Below, one piece after another: positions 63,082 to 64,000 of a DNA stretch of 64,000 nucleotides (positions within the stretch are counted from its first letter, which is position 1; every line of letters begins with the position of its first letter). The DNA is from Strigamia acuminata (lineage: Eukaryota > Arthropoda > Chilopoda > Geophilomorpha > Linotaeniidae): positions 36,925,211 through 36,989,210 of the forward strand of contig OX442314.1 of the NCBI GenBank assembly GCA_949358305.1, written 5' to 3'. Under the pieces are notes generated by a model, which worked only from the letters and a program-made list of their open reading frames with translations, ran no database searches and was not told the DNA's origin. The translations under genes were made by a program, and so were the position numbers.

Positions 63082-64000
63082 CAGCTAGCAAGCATACATA
63101 GCCCGCAAATGACTTGGAATCAGTTGACACAGCGTTCCATGACGAATCTGCATAGGCTTGTATCTGTTCATCAGTATTTCCCCGTTGATACACCAATGCA
63201 TGATTCATGGTGCCCTTTAAATAACGTAGTACCCGCTTTGCAGCTCCCCAATGCGCTTGATGAGGTGCTGTTAACCACTGGGACAGGAATGACACGGCAT
63301 AAGAAATATCGGGTCTGGTAGCCTGTGCTATGTATAATAAAGATCCAATCAATTCTCGATATTGCTTATCCGGAATCTGCGGTCCTATCGGGTAGTTGGG
63401 GTCATCCATACGCTGGGAAGGGTCCATGGGTGTAGTTACGTGATTTGCATTTGATAAATTAAACTTTGATAAAAGTTCTTTAATGTAATGTTTCTGGTCC
63501 AGTGTAGTAATGCCTGTATCGGCGTCCATTTGCACACGGATGCCCAATATTTTGTTCACTGGTCCCAAATCAACCAAGTCTATGTCTTTTGCAACTTCAT
63601 TCATCATGTTATCCAACACCTCCTGATTGTTGGTTGCGGCTATTAAATCATCCACGTATGCTGGTATCAATATGATCGTGTTATCTTTAGTGTAATAATA
63701 CACAGAATTGTCAATTAATGACACCTTGAATCCTGCTCTTATCAAAATACGATTTAACATTTTATGCCAGGCTCTACCTGCCTGTGGAAGGCCATAAATC
63801 GCTTTCTTGAGTAGGCATACTTTATGTGCGGTGTGAGGCAATTGGTATCCATCGGGTTGCTTCATATACACAGTTTCAGACAATTCAGCATGTGTATAGG
63901 CACCCTTAACATCATAATGTTTAACAAATAAAGCGAACATGGTGGCCAGGGCAAGGAGCAATCGAATGGTAGTCAACCGTGCAACTGGAGCAAAAGAATC
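63082..64000 (-). pseudogene. Copia-2 Pol, RT and start of RNase H (partial at window edge)
   Basis: Open from the window edge. RT parts: VKHYDVKGAYTHAELSETVY, VCLLKKAIYGLPQAGRAWHK and AYVDDLIAATNN (catalytic YVDD). RNase H parts: YADSSWNAVSTDSKSFAGYV. It stops being Copia-like at the insertion of the CACTG element (63081), where the frame runs into foreign codons. Continues at 56043. Confidence 0.92.

Larger units (their letters stand above)
55473..64000 (-). mobile_element. Copia retrotransposon Copia-2, split by later insertions, runs off the window
   Basis: The 3' LTR is 55473-55611 and is preceded, on the element's strand, by the purine tract ATATGAGGGAG. The RNase H end (55649-56043) and the RT to RNase H part (63082-64000) are two pieces of one Pol frame, separated by the CACTG-ended element at 56044-63081. 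Removing that element and one CAG copy joins the frames exactly. The 5' LTR lies outside the window. Confidence 0.9.

Overview
This is a repeat-rich, AT-rich eukaryotic window. Evidence: spliced genes with short GT-AG introns of about 50-290 bp, AATAAA poly(A) signals, TATA boxes, a cullin-5 gene, a sushi plus C-type-lectin receptor, and nearly every class of metazoan transposon (Copia, Ty3/Gypsy, BEL/Pao, DIRS, R2-like LINE, hAT, MULE, Tc1/mariner-like and CACTA-like). An invertebrate fits best (short introns, BEL/Pao abundance). I cannot name the species from the sequence.

Layout. 1-2.6 kb: intergenic sequence with two perfect hairpins. 2.6-5.5 kb: an eight-exon type II membrane protein with three sushi domains and three C-type lectin domains. 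6.5-8.8 kb: an intronless cullin-5 gene, followed by a small fragment of itself. 9.2-13.9 kb: a complete young Copia element. 14-25.7 kb: a repeat field of two long related copies (about 14.7-18 kb and 20.9-24.8 kb) plus a third part-copy, carrying R2-like LINE zinc-finger fragments. Two solo LTRs there are each proven by the empty site in the other copy, and one holds an array of five look-alike hairpins. 24.9-25.6 kb: a broken DIRS element. 27.1-28.4 kb: an intronless leucine-rich-repeat (LRR) gene.

28.5-48.7 kb is one nested stack. A MULE-like remnant is split by an old hAT (hAT-B). hAT-B carries a mariner-like element and a second MITE, and its transposase is split by a younger hAT (hAT-A) with an intact 809-aa transposase. 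hAT-A is in turn split by a 12.6-kb Gypsy element with identical LTRs. Each insertion has matching target-site duplications. The Gypsy element is unusual: its Pol carries five AT-hook-like motifs between RNase H and integrase, and two extra ORFs lie where env would be, one with paired CxxCxGxG motifs.

48.7-52.4 kb: an R2-like LINE tail and a 1.44-kb solo LTR rich in hairpins. 52.6-54.6 kb: a three-exon LRR gene with an acidic tail. 55.1-64 kb is a second stack: a partial copy of that LRR gene is split by Copia-2 (running off the right edge), Copia-2 by a CACTG-ended DNA element, and that by a BEL/Pao element. The BEL element has identical LTRs, but its reverse transcriptase has lost most of its core.

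Host genes are therefore few: the lectin receptor, CUL5 and two LRR proteins. CUL5 and the LRR proteins may belong to the same general business (cullin-RING ubiquitin ligases and their receptors), but that link is inference. All coordinates were worked out by eye.
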